Below are positions 8,044 through 16,536 of a DNA stretch of 47,009 bases, in pieces. Position 1 is the stretch's first letter. Each line of letters opens with the position of its first letter. The translations under genes were made by a program, and so were the position numbers. This DNA comes from Candidatus Hydrogenedens terephthalaticus JGI OTU-1 (GTDB taxonomy: Bacteria > Hydrogenedentota > Hydrogenedentia > Hydrogenedentales > Hydrogenedentaceae), in the NCBI GenBank assembly GCA_000493945.1, contig AWNW01000009.1, positions 1 through 47,009 of the forward strand. The letters are read 5' to 3'. The notes under the pieces were generated by a model. The model searched no databases and was not told where the DNA came from. It saw only the letters and a program-made list of their open reading frames with translations.

Positions 8044-8154
8044 TTATAATATCCCTCATTAGTATAATTAATGTATTGATTATCAGTTCTCTATACATTT
8101 TAACAAGAATTGAAATTTGTTTATTTATAAAACTTTAAGGAGAGGTTAATCTCG

Positions 8155-10107
8155 ATGACAGATTTTACACAAAAATCTAAAACAGCAAAGATAATTGTAG
8201 AGGGTTCTGTTCCTGAGAATGAAGAAAAAATTCCTGCTCCATGGAATTGGGCGGGGAAAGATAATTGGTGCTGGGGAATAGCCTCTTCTCCTATCCGTAA
8301 TAAATTGCATCTTGAGTATTTAAAGAATAAAGGATTAATACCAGTTATTACACCCTTTTTGGCACATCCTGAAACAAGAAAACGATTTTATGAAGATAAT
8401 AACAGAGATATCCCCAAAACGGAAGAATCTCTTAAAGGGTATTTTGATGTTTTTGGAAATGATTTTGTATGGGAAGGTTTTACCGAAGAAGATTCTTCTG
8501 GGGTCGGTTTTTCAAGGAATTTTCTAAAAAATCCTCCGCATTCTCATGCTGAAGCTTTAAAACTGTTTGAAAATTTATTGAAAGAGGGATTGGCAGAAGT
8601 TCAGAAATATGCTCCTGATATTCATAAATGGGGGAGATGTGGTTATGCAAGTAGTGCGCATATCTATGCAAAACTTGGTTTGGAAACGGTTTTATTAGAA
8701 CGGACTAACGATGATATAGAAGATATTCAAACTGGGGTAGCATTTACCCGTGGTGCAGGAAAACAATACAATTGTTCCTGGGGAATAGATTTTTCTCTTT
8801 GGTGGGGTGTTTTTTATGGATGTGTTCAGGATTTATCTACTTCTTTTCATCAAAGGAACTGGATGGTTTCCTATTTTTCTGGAGCCGATTATCTGGCGAT
8901 TGAAGGTGGTGATCTACTTTGTTATCCCGATGGGAGATTATCTCGATTGGGAAAAGATTTTGAACAATTCTCACGATGGATACAAAAGATACCTCGTGGG
9001 AATCCTGTAGTTCCCGTTGCTGTTATTCTACCCTCGGACCATGGGTGGATTACTCCTCCTTATTGGGAGACACAGCAGTCTGCATGGAATTATGCACGAT
9101 TGAGAAGAAATCCCGGGGAAAGAGGGATTGATGGTTTTTTTGCAACGATTTTTCCGGGAAGTAATTTTACAATGGATCCATTTCCTTTCGGAAATTATGA
9201 GGATAACGACCCACCTGCGAGTCCGTTTGCTCTTTCGTGTATTACTCCGCGTTATGCTCCTTTACCACAGAATGTTTTTTATAGTAAAGCGTATATCCCA
9301 TTTGGAAAGTTTAAAAATCGTAAAGAGGCAAATACATTTTTAAGAGAAAACAATATAGACCTTTCACCTTATCGTCCGATGGGGGTTAGTCGTTGGGGAG
9401 ATATTTTTGATGTATTTACAGAAGAGGTTGGAATAGAAGTCCTGAAGCCATACAAGGTAGTAGTAATTTTAGGACCATTAATATTGCAGGATGAATTAAA
9501 ACAGAAATTAATAGAATACATTCGTGGTGGTGGAACCGTGGTATGTGCAGCAGGAGTAATAAGACCGGATGACCATGATTGGATTGGAGTGCAAATGATT
9601 CCGGAACTTCATACGGGTTATCGCTGGAAGTGGCAAAAGAGAGACTGGAATAATGAGGCGTTTCGTTTTATTCCTGCCAATGTAGATTCCGATTCAGGGG
9701 TAATAGCGTGGGCGAATCAAAATGCTCCTTTGATTGTTCATACACGATTGGGAAAAGGGAACTTGTATATTAGTCTTGCTCCATGGTTTGAAACAGGTTC
9801 GGGTCCTTTGATGGGGGCTGTTGTTAATCTGTTGGATACTCTTTTTGAAAATCTTGTGCCATTTATGATTTCAGGTCCTCCCTGTGAATGGTTGTTTACT
9901 GAAGATAATGAATATCAAAAAATTGTTATCGTAAATAACGCTGATTTTCTATGGGAGGGTTCAATTAAATATAAAAATACCCATTTTGTAAGAAAAGAGG
10001 TATTTGAATTAGTTCAGGAAAATCAATATTTGCTTAATGAAGATGGAAAAATAGAAATTTCAATTCCACCATTTACAACAAGAGTTTTTCAGTTTGTAAA
10101 AAGATAA
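8155..10107 (+). CDS. Cytosolic glycosidase-like protein with glutamine-amidotransferase-like domain
   Basis: 650 residues without signal peptide. Residues ~40-310 look like a TIM-barrel carbohydrate enzyme: many Trp and aromatic residues (WNWAGKDNWCWGIASS, CSWGIDFSLWWGVFYG), the acidic strand end DYLAIEGGDLLCYPDG and PVVPVAVILPSDHGW. Residues ~430-480 form a Rossmann-like segment (PYKVVVILGPLILQDELKQ then IRGGGTVVCAAG), the pattern of the class I amidotransferase-like trimerisation domain of GH42-type and similar glycosidases. A short beta-rich domain closes the protein. Start has AAGGAGAG 10 bases upstream. It leads a likely operon with the MBL hydrolase (21-base gap) and the AraC-type regulator. 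The exact GH family and substrate are not recognised. Confidence 0.6.
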   Translation: MTDFTQKSKTAKIIVEGSVPENEEKIPAPWNWAGKDNWCWGIASSPIRNKLHLEYLKNKGLIPVITPFLAHPETRKRFYEDNNRDIPKTEESLKGYFDVFGNDFVWEGFTEEDSSGVGFSRNFLKNPPHSHAEALKLFENLLKEGLAEVQKYAPDIHKWGRCGYASSAHIYAKLGLETVLLERTNDDIEDIQTGVAFTRGAGKQYNCSWGIDFSLWWGVFYGCVQDLSTSFHQRNWMVSYFSGADYLAIEGGDLLCYPDGRLSRLGKDFEQFSRWIQKIPRGNPVVPVAVILPSDHGWITPPYWETQQSAWNYARLRRNPGERGIDGFFATIFPGSNFTMDPFPFGNYEDNDPPASPFALSCITPRYAPLPQNVFYSKAYIPFGKFKNRKEANTFLRENNIDLSPYRPMGVSRWGDIFDVFTEEVGIEVLKPYKVVVILGPLILQDELKQKLIEYIRGGGTVVCAAGVIRPDDHDWIGVQMIPELHTGYRWKWQKRDWNNEAFRFIPANVDSDSGVIAWANQNAPLIVHTRLGKGNLYISLAPWFETGSGPLMGAVVNLLDTLFENLVPFMISGPPCEWLFTEDNEYQKIVIVNNADFLWEGSIKYKNTHFVRKEVFELVQENQYLLNEDGKIEISIPPFTTRVFQFVKR

Positions 10108-10128
10108 AATTAGAAGGTTAGTATTTGT

Positions 10129-10899
10129 ATGTTAAATTTTTCTGTATTGGGAAGTGGTAGTTCTGGGAACGCTACTTTTATACAGGGTTCACGCACATCC
10201 ATTTTATTAGATTGTGGGTTTAGTTTACCGCAGATAAAAAAGAGACTGGAAACTATAGAACGAACCATTGAGGATATTGAAGCGATTTTTATTACCCATG
10301 AGCATGTTGACCATATTTGTGGTTTGAAACGATTAGTTGGTATTTATAATATACCTATTTTTATGACGCGGGGTACCTACAACGCTTTGCGGGATATTAT
10401 TGGTGATAATAAAAATATCGAACTTTTTGAATCCGGGGATAGTATAAATATCGGGGAATTTCATGTCCAATCGTTTGCGGTAACGCACGATGCGAACGAC
10501 CCGGTAAACTATGTTGTTTCCAATGATAAAGCGAAACTTGGTTTTGCTACGGATTGTGGTTATCCCTCGAAATTAATTGCAAATAGATTGAAGGGTTGCC
10601 AAGGGTTAATAATTGAGTCCAATTATTGTCCGGATATGCTAATGAATGGGACATATCCTGTTCATATAAAACAACGGATACAGAGTAAATTTGGACATTT
10701 GTCCAATCAACAAATGTTACAGTTGCTTTCTTCAGTTATTGATGATACCCTTCGTGCTCTTGTTTTGGCTCATATAAGTGAGAATAACAATCATCATGGA
10801 TTGGTAGAACAATTGGTTCGTCAAACTATTGGGGGAAGAGATATTCAGTTATGGATCAGCAGTCAGAAGAATCCAACACCATTAATAAAATTGATATAG
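10129..10899 (+). CDS. MBL-fold metallo-hydrolase of the WalJ/YycJ (VicX) type
   Basis: A 256-residue metallo-beta-lactamase-fold protein. The opening FSVLGSGSSGNATFIQ and LLDCGFSLPQIKKRL are typical of the YycJ/WalJ/VicX group, followed by the metal motif THEHVDHICGL, further ligands in AVTHDAND and GFATDCGYPS, and the late LVLAHISENNNH segment. YycJ-like enzymes are linked to DNA processing and the cell-wall two-component system in Firmicutes, but no WalKR-like genes lie here. The 3' end overlaps the next gene by 49 bases in a different frame, so the two are likely coupled. Confidence 0.9.
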   Translation: MLNFSVLGSGSSGNATFIQGSRTSILLDCGFSLPQIKKRLETIERTIEDIEAIFITHEHVDHICGLKRLVGIYNIPIFMTRGTYNALRDIIGDNKNIELFESGDSINIGEFHVQSFAVTHDANDPVNYVVSNDKAKLGFATDCGYPSKLIANRLKGCQGLIIESNYCPDMLMNGTYPVHIKQRIQSKFGHLSNQQMLQLLSSVIDDTLRALVLAHISENNNHHGLVEQLVRQTIGGRDIQLWISSQKNPTPLIKLI

Positions 10900-12197
10900 A
10901 GATTCTCAAGAAGCGACTTTTAATTTTAGATTTTGTCTCGCTTTTTCAACGAATTTCTAATATTCTTCGTTCAGCGGTTGCGGTTCACATCTGGGACCTG
11001 AATACTGCACAGGATTTTTTAGTCTGGTCGGATAGAGGATTTCCGTTATGTTCTTTTATCTTATCCGGAGATGTATCGGGTAAAAAATGTTTTATAGACA
11101 GATATAAATGTGCAGAGCAGGCAACTCTTTTAGAAATACCTTTGTTTTATAAATGCCATGTTGGATTTAGTTGTGGTTTTATCCATTTAACAAATTACCA
11201 TCAATACAATGTCGTTTTTACAGTAGGTCCTTTTCATATCGAAGAAACGGAAGATGTCTTATATTTTAATGTGATAAGTAACCTTAAAGGATTAAAATTG
11301 CATATCCCTGATAATGAAATGGAATCCTTAAAATTACTTCCATATCATTCAATAGATTCTGTAAAAGAAGTGATGCTCTGGATGAAGGATGGCTTTCAAT
11401 CTCATTGGAATCGTTTATTCCAAGAAGAGATTGGTAAACAATCGAAAATTGATAATAGAAAATATCGAGAAGAAAAGAGGAAGGAAGATGTTATAGACAT
11501 AGACCAATATCTTGAAAAATTTGATAAAGTAAGAAAACAAATGCTCCTTATCGCAATTCAGATGGAAAATAGGCGATTTGCAGAATTTATTTTAAAAGGG
11601 AAGGCAGAAGAATTAAAGATTCAGAGAAAAAATTTGGAAAAAGCAAAGTTTTCATTGTATACATGGGTGATGAATATTTTGAGTTTACTTTTATTAGAAG
11701 GTTCAGATAATGAACCTAAAAATAAACAGGAACTTTTTATGTTGAAAGATAAATTGTTTCTCGAAAATAAAACTTTGAGCGTTTTTATAAGGAGCCTGAC
11801 AAAAAATATTTTTGTTTTAATAAATAATAGTTTCAAAAAGGAAAATCAGAAAGAAAGATTTGCTATATTCTATTCTACCCTCGAAAAAAAACTTATATCC
11901 GATTGTTCATTATTTGCTGTTTCAGAAGAAATGCAGATGGAACCTTCTGCATTAAGTCATTGGATTAAAAGAAATATTGGGATAAATTATGAAGAATTAT
12001 TAAACTATATTCAGGTAGAAAAAATTGCAGAATTTTTACGGAATACAGATAAAAATCTATCCGAAATAGGTAGGTGTATTGGTATCAAGTATAGTTCGTT
12101 AGTGTCAGAAAAATTTAAAAAAACAACTGGGTTTAGCCCTATAGAATATAAGGCTTATTTCAGGGGTAAAGAGAGAAGTTATAGAAAAAAATTATAA
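10851..12197 (+). CDS. AraC-family transcriptional regulator with PocR-type sensor domain
   Basis: 448 residues. The N-terminal ~170 residues resemble the PocR ligand-sensing domain: GFPLCSFILSGDVSGKKC, DRYKCAEQATLLEIPLFYKC and HVGFSCGFIHL, with six cysteines, then VGPFHIEE. A long helical linker (~190-350) contains HRF-type charged helices. The C-terminal ~100 residues form a double helix-turn-helix of AraC type, ending with GRCIGIKYSSLVSEKFKKTT and GFSPIEYKAYF. It starts inside the MBL gene (49-base overlap) with a GGGGGAAGAG stretch 10 bases upstream; no later in-frame start is better. Ligand and target are unknown; PocR domains sense small metabolites in known cases, possibly through the conserved Cys residues. 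Confidence 0.72.
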   Translation: MDQQSEESNTINKIDIEILKKRLLILDFVSLFQRISNILRSAVAVHIWDLNTAQDFLVWSDRGFPLCSFILSGDVSGKKCFIDRYKCAEQATLLEIPLFYKCHVGFSCGFIHLTNYHQYNVVFTVGPFHIEETEDVLYFNVISNLKGLKLHIPDNEMESLKLLPYHSIDSVKEVMLWMKDGFQSHWNRLFQEEIGKQSKIDNRKYREEKRKEDVIDIDQYLEKFDKVRKQMLLIAIQMENRRFAEFILKGKAEELKIQRKNLEKAKFSLYTWVMNILSLLLLEGSDNEPKNKQELFMLKDKLFLENKTLSVFIRSLTKNIFVLINNSFKKENQKERFAIFYSTLEKKLISDCSLFAVSEEMQMEPSALSHWIKRNIGINYEELLNYIQVEKIAEFLRNTDKNLSEIGRCIGIKYSSLVSEKFKKTTGFSPIEYKAYFRGKERSYRKKL

Positions 12198-12204
12198 TTT
12201 GAGG

Positions 12205-12232
12205 TTGACTGAAACCTTTTATATCGTATATG
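12205..12232 (+). promoter_or_regulatory. Candidate promoter for the lipoprotein gene
   Basis: TTGACT (12205-12210), 16 bases, TATATG (12227-12232); an alternative -10 is TATGCT at 12229-12234 with 18-base spacing. It sits about 65 bases before the start codon and just after the regulator stop codon, so the lipoprotein gene probably has its own transcript. Confidence 0.45.
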
Positions 12233-12297
12233 CTGTCCAAAATATACCTATTATGTAAATTCAATACAACAAAAATGTTAATGATAAGGAAGAACTT

Positions 12298-14064
12298 ATG
12301 AAAGGTAAAATTATGAGAAAAGTGTTATGGAGTTTCTGTGCTATTTTATTGGTAAGCGGGTTATTTGTATTTTATGGTTGTGGTGGACCTGCGGAGCAAA
12401 CACCACCACCAAAACCTCCCGAACCTAAAGAGTTGACATTACCCCCAGCAGAAGGAGGTATTCCCACGACCTCGTTATTAAAACTAACGCCTGAAAATGC
12501 TCAATTAAGCATCGTATTACCATCATTAATAGATGGCTTAGATAAAATTACCCAGACAGCAAAACGGTTCTATCCCGCTGATGAAGTGGATTCCTTCCTG
12601 CAAACTCAAATCAGGCAATTAGCCAGTTTTGCGGATGTTCCAGAAGCAAAAAGTTTAATAGAAGTAGCAGAAGCAAGAGGATTTGATATAACCAAACCTA
12701 TCGGTGCTTTTGCAGATTTTAAGCCCTCATTTGATAGTTTACAGGCTTTATTAACTCCTCCTGCGGGAGAATCTGCGGATAAAAAGGTGGATATAGAAAA
12801 GATAGACTGGACTCAGGTAAAGCAGCCGAATTGGGCAGTTATGTTAGGAGTAAAAGATAAAGAAAAGGTTGAAACATCTCTGAAAGAGTTGGTTGTTGAA
12901 ATACCTGAAATTAATGCAACCGCACCACAGGAAGTCATTGTAGACGGTGCAAAAATAATGGATTATGGCGTTTATGCCTATTTTATTGGAGGTGGTTATG
13001 TAACAGTAGGTTCATCTTCTATGGTGAAAGGTGTCGCTAATCGGTTTAAGTCACCTTATGCTATTCGCTATGGCGTAGATATTCCATCTGCACCTTATCC
13101 TGAAGGTGTTGCGCTTGTAAAAGATTGGGAATTAATTCCAATAATAAACAAACTTATGCCCACATTAGTTCAATCTTCTCCGTATGCTTTATTGGGGCAA
13201 TTGAAAACAAGTGCCTGGACTGAAATGTTACCTGAAGGGCAAGATCCTGTATATGTTTGTTTCTCCTTAAATCCGAATGAAAAATTAGAAGTTCGGACGC
13301 TAATGGATTTAGCCAAACGCCCCAAATCTGCAACTATTTTAGGAGAAGCAAAACCGATGGAATTGCCCAAGATATTGCCCGATAATACTCAAGCCACTTT
13401 ATTATTACAATTGACTAATGAATATAAGACATACCTGAATCAATCAGCACTTCCGGAAGTGAAAAAAGCACTGGGCGATAAAAAAGAAGTGGCTCAAGGG
13501 CTTCAATATGGAGTTTCTGCTATGGGATTATTGGGAAATGAAATGGGTGTGGCTATCACATCAGCAATGGGTGATTTCCCTGCTTTAATCGTGATTATTC
13601 AGGCTTCAAATGTGGAACAAGTAAAAGGTTTATTGGATATGCTCGTTCCTTCCATGTCGGATGAAAGTTATCGGGATATCCCATTGAAAAAATTGGCGGT
13701 TCCGTCACCGATACCGATTACACTGGTCATGGTAGAGGATAAAGTTATTGCCAGCAATAATGCAGATGTCTTAAAGAAAATGATAGATATGGTTCTTGAT
13801 AAGCAAACCTCCAGTTATATGTCAGGCTTAAAACCTGCATTAGACCCTGCAATCCCAAGATATAACCTTATTTCTGTTCAAAGTAAATTATTGTTAGATA
13901 CAGTATTCCCATTGATGAGTATTATGGGACAGGATTTAGGTGGTTCTCAGAGAGATGTGGAGAAGGTTTTGTCAGAGATTCAAGAATTGCGGATAATGAA
14001 TGAAAAGAAAGGTAACTTATTGGAAGGACAGGTTACTGCCTATTTTGTCCCGAAGACAAGTTAA
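12298..14064 (+). CDS. Large lipoprotein, DUF3352-like
   Basis: 588 residues with a classic lipoprotein-type start: basic MKGKIMRKVLW, hydrophobic stretch SFCAILLVSGLFVFYGC and probable lipidated Cys27, then a Pro-rich linker (TPPPKPPEPKE). The body repeats a pattern of self-similar alpha/beta segments (LTPENAQLSIVLPSLIDGLD, LPDNTQATLLLQLTNEYK, LPEVKKALGDKKEVAQGLQY) with GVAITSAMGDFPALIVI, reminiscent of DUF3352-type exported proteins. A membrane-anchored periplasmic location is inferred; function unknown. Ribosome site AAGGAAG is 7 bases before ATG 12298. It has its own candidate promoter and is followed by a 13-base-pair hairpin, so it seems monocistronic. Confidence 0.65.
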   Translation: MKGKIMRKVLWSFCAILLVSGLFVFYGCGGPAEQTPPPKPPEPKELTLPPAEGGIPTTSLLKLTPENAQLSIVLPSLIDGLDKITQTAKRFYPADEVDSFLQTQIRQLASFADVPEAKSLIEVAEARGFDITKPIGAFADFKPSFDSLQALLTPPAGESADKKVDIEKIDWTQVKQPNWAVMLGVKDKEKVETSLKELVVEIPEINATAPQEVIVDGAKIMDYGVYAYFIGGGYVTVGSSSMVKGVANRFKSPYAIRYGVDIPSAPYPEGVALVKDWELIPIINKLMPTLVQSSPYALLGQLKTSAWTEMLPEGQDPVYVCFSLNPNEKLEVRTLMDLAKRPKSATILGEAKPMELPKILPDNTQATLLLQLTNEYKTYLNQSALPEVKKALGDKKEVAQGLQYGVSAMGLLGNEMGVAITSAMGDFPALIVIIQASNVEQVKGLLDMLVPSMSDESYRDIPLKKLAVPSPIPITLVMVEDKVIASNNADVLKKMIDMVLDKQTSSYMSGLKPALDPAIPRYNLISVQSKLLLDTVFPLMSIMGQDLGGSQRDVEKVLSEIQELRIMNEKKGNLLEGQVTAYFVPKTS

Positions 14065-14097
14065 AGATTTGTAATTAATATCTTTGAATAAAATTAT

Positions 14098-14137
14098 TAG
14101 CCGTAACAGAAAGAAAATCTGTTACGGCTATGTTTTA
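14098..14137 (+). terminator. Intrinsic-type terminator after the lipoprotein gene
   Basis: TAGCCGTAACAGA (14098-14110) and TCTGTTACGGCTA (14118-14130) form a perfect 13-base-pair stem with a 7-base A-rich loop, followed by a weak T-run (ATGTTTTA). It begins 34 bases after the lipoprotein stop codon. Confidence 0.8.
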
Positions 14138-14145
14138 AAAGTGTA

Positions 14146-14154
14146 TGCTATAAT
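14146..14154 (+). promoter_or_regulatory. Extended -10 promoter for the radical SAM gene
   Basis: TGCTATAAT is an exact TGnTATAAT extended -10, 44 bases upstream of the start codon at 14198 and 15 bases after the terminator hairpin of the preceding gene. No convincing -35 box lies 17 bases upstream, which an extended -10 can tolerate. Confidence 0.45.
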
Positions 14155-14197
14155 TACATAAGTTTCTTTAATTAATCTTTATTATAAGAAAATAAGC

Positions 14198-15739
14198 ATG
14201 CGTGTTTTATTAGTATCACTACAAAAAAATTTAAATATATTAGGGCTGAAACTTCTCCACCAGATTTTACTAGAAAATGGTTATGAATCGGGGCTGTTAT
14301 ATATAAATCGTTTTCAGCCTGATAATCATCAAATGTTGGAAGCATTAGAGCGTTTTGTTCAAGAATATAACCCAGCGTGGATAGGTATTAGTTTAACTGC
14401 TTCTGAATTTAGTTCTGCAAGGGATGTTACCATTTATTTGAAACAGAAGTTAGATATCCCAATTATTTGGGGCGGTGTGCAACCCACAGCAGACCCTACT
14501 CGTTGCACAAAATATGCAGACTTTGTTTGTATTGGAGAAGCAGAAAAGACAGTTATTGATATATGCAATGCAATTAAGGATGGAAAATCATTAAAAACTG
14601 TAAATAATATGGCATGGATGGAAGACGGTAAGGTAATACAAAATCCATTAAATCCTTTAATACAGGATTTAAATCAACTACCTTATGTCCCTCGATTGGC
14701 AAAAAACGCCTACATCCTTTTTAAGGATAAAGTTCATGTTTTAGACCGAAAATTATATATGAAATATAGTGCCTTTCGAGGTGGTATTTATCGTCTTGTT
14801 AGTTCTCGAGGTTGTCCTTTCCGTTGTAGTTATTGTTTGAATTCATTTTTTGATAAATTATATCCCGATTGGTCATTGCGATGGGCTTCACCAGAACATA
14901 TTATTGATGAAATTTGTGCAGGTGCTTCTGAAGATCTACCCTTATTATTTATCTCGATGCAGGATGATAATCTTTTTGCTCAAAAGAAAGAAACAATAGA
15001 GAAATTGTTTAGTTTATACAAGGAGAAAGTAGATAAACCGTTTATTATTTTAAGTACGCCGAACTTTATTACCGAAGATAAATTAAAATTGGCTGTAGAT
15101 GCTGGTTTATCTGCAATTCATATAGGATTGCAGAGCGGCTGTGAACGAGTTAGTCATGAGATATATAATCGCAAGATAAAAAAAGAGCAATTTTTAAATG
15201 TTACAAAAATTGTGAATAAGTATCCTGTAGTTCCTTATTATGATATTATCTGTGATAATCCTTATGAAACCGAAGAGGATGAATTAGAAACTATACGAAC
15301 ATTGGCAGAAATCCCCAAGCCGTATTTCTTCCTGTTGTTTTCCCTAACTCTTTATGAAGGGACAGATTTACGCGAGCGTGTTAAGAAGGAAATGCCTGAA
15401 TTTTTACATGATGATACGGAAAAAGACTTTTTAATTACCTCTCCAACAAAAATAAATCTTTTGAAACATCTGGCTACCATTTATCCTTCTGGAATAATAG
15501 AATTTCTTATTAAACAGTATCAGAGAAATCCAAATGCCTATTCCACTCATATCCTATTTTATTTTTTCAAATATATAGGGTTCTTTTTAATAAAGCCTGT
15601 TCTTTTATTATGGATACTCTTAAAATTCAATCATTACTCAGTATTCCGTTTTATTCAGACCCTACCCCACTTTATTGACTTCAGAGTTGTTAATCTCTTT
15701 AATTTCTTCCATACCAGCCACGACACCACAGTAGAGTGA
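14198..15739 (+). CDS. B12-binding-domain radical SAM protein
   Basis: 513 residues. Residues 1-125 are a cobalamin-binding-type Rossmann domain (MRVLLVSLQKNLNILGLKLL, GISLTASEFSSARDV, IIWGGVQPTADP, CIGEAEKTVIDI). The radical SAM domain follows with the 4Fe-4S motif RGCPFRCSYC (Cys206, Cys210, Cys213). The C-terminal ~75 residues are hydrophobic (FYFFKYIGFFLIKPVLLLWI) and may lie on the membrane. Such proteins often methylate or rearrange unactivated carbons in lipid, hopanoid or cofactor synthesis. The canonical His-based B12 motif is not evident, so actual cobalamin binding is uncertain. Substrate unknown. It converges on truA with a 9-base gap and no terminator. Confidence 0.85.
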   Translation: MRVLLVSLQKNLNILGLKLLHQILLENGYESGLLYINRFQPDNHQMLEALERFVQEYNPAWIGISLTASEFSSARDVTIYLKQKLDIPIIWGGVQPTADPTRCTKYADFVCIGEAEKTVIDICNAIKDGKSLKTVNNMAWMEDGKVIQNPLNPLIQDLNQLPYVPRLAKNAYILFKDKVHVLDRKLYMKYSAFRGGIYRLVSSRGCPFRCSYCLNSFFDKLYPDWSLRWASPEHIIDEICAGASEDLPLLFISMQDDNLFAQKKETIEKLFSLYKEKVDKPFIILSTPNFITEDKLKLAVDAGLSAIHIGLQSGCERVSHEIYNRKIKKEQFLNVTKIVNKYPVVPYYDIICDNPYETEEDELETIRTLAEIPKPYFFLLFSLTLYEGTDLRERVKKEMPEFLHDDTEKDFLITSPTKINLLKHLATIYPSGIIEFLIKQYQRNPNAYSTHILFYFFKYIGFFLIKPVLLLWILLKFNHYSVFRFIQTLPHFIDFRVVNLFNFFHTSHDTTVE

Positions 15740-15748
15740 TTTGTTATA

Positions 15749-16519
15749 TCAATATTTTATTTCAACAAGGGTAAGACCGTGGGGAGGGGCACAGAATCCG
15801 TTGAATTTTTTGTTCTCGTTAAGGCATTGGTAGAGAAATTCTTTTGGAAATCTACCTCGTGCGATTTCTATAAGAGTTCCTGTAATGTTTCTTACCATGT
15901 GGTAAAGAAAACCATTTCCAACAAATTCAATATGCCAGAGGTCAGATGAATTGATAGATGTTATTACTCCTCCTTTCTTTAATTCCACAGAATAAAGGGT
16001 ACGGATAGTGGTCTGCATTTGACTGCCGGTACTTTGGAAACCTGCAAAATCGTGAGTTCCAATTAATTCAGGTAATAATTCACGAAGCAGGGCTAAATCA
16101 ATCTTATAAGGGACATGCCATGCGTATTTTATAGTAAAAGGATTGGGTTCTTTTGATAAATCAAATGTATAACAATATTTTTTCCACTTCACATCACGGC
16201 ATACATCAAATTCTAATGGAACTTCCTCAATTTCCAGAACTTTAGCGTATGGTGCGAGAAGTTGAGATACCGCATGGCGTAACCTTGTCGGTATGTTTCC
16301 TTCATAATAGAAAGTAAAAGTTTGTCCCAATGCATGTACACCTGCATCCGTTCGGGAAGCACCCTGAACATGAATCTCTTGCCTCGTTATTAAAGAAAGA
16401 GTTTTCTCTAATTCTCCTTGAACCGTTTTTTTATTAGGTTGGTATTGCCATCCATGAAAAGACTCCCCATCGTAGCAGATAATACCCTTATATTGCTTTT
16501 TTATCGTGGCTTCTTCCAT
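15749..16519 (-). CDS. truA: tRNA pseudouridine(38-40) synthase
   Basis: TruA isomerises uridines 38-40 in the anticodon stem of many tRNAs. The 256 residues fit the family. The catalytic Asp lies in GASRTDAGVHALGQ; ICYDGESFHGWQYQPNKKTV is the usual N-terminal strand; YHMVRNITGTLIEIARGR is the conserved C-terminal segment. It is 17 bases downstream of the secreted 754-residue gene on the same strand, so is probably the last gene of that unit. Confidence 0.97.
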   Translation of the reverse strand: MEEATIKKQYKGIICYDGESFHGWQYQPNKKTVQGELEKTLSLITRQEIHVQGASRTDAGVHALGQTFTFYYEGNIPTRLRHAVSQLLAPYAKVLEIEEVPLEFDVCRDVKWKKYCYTFDLSKEPNPFTIKYAWHVPYKIDLALLRELLPELIGTHDFAGFQSTGSQMQTTIRTLYSVELKKGGVITSINSSDLWHIEFVGNGFLYHMVRNITGTLIEIARGRFPKEFLYQCLNENKKFNGFCAPPHGLTLVEIKY

Positions 16520-16536
16520 AGAAATTATTCGGATTT

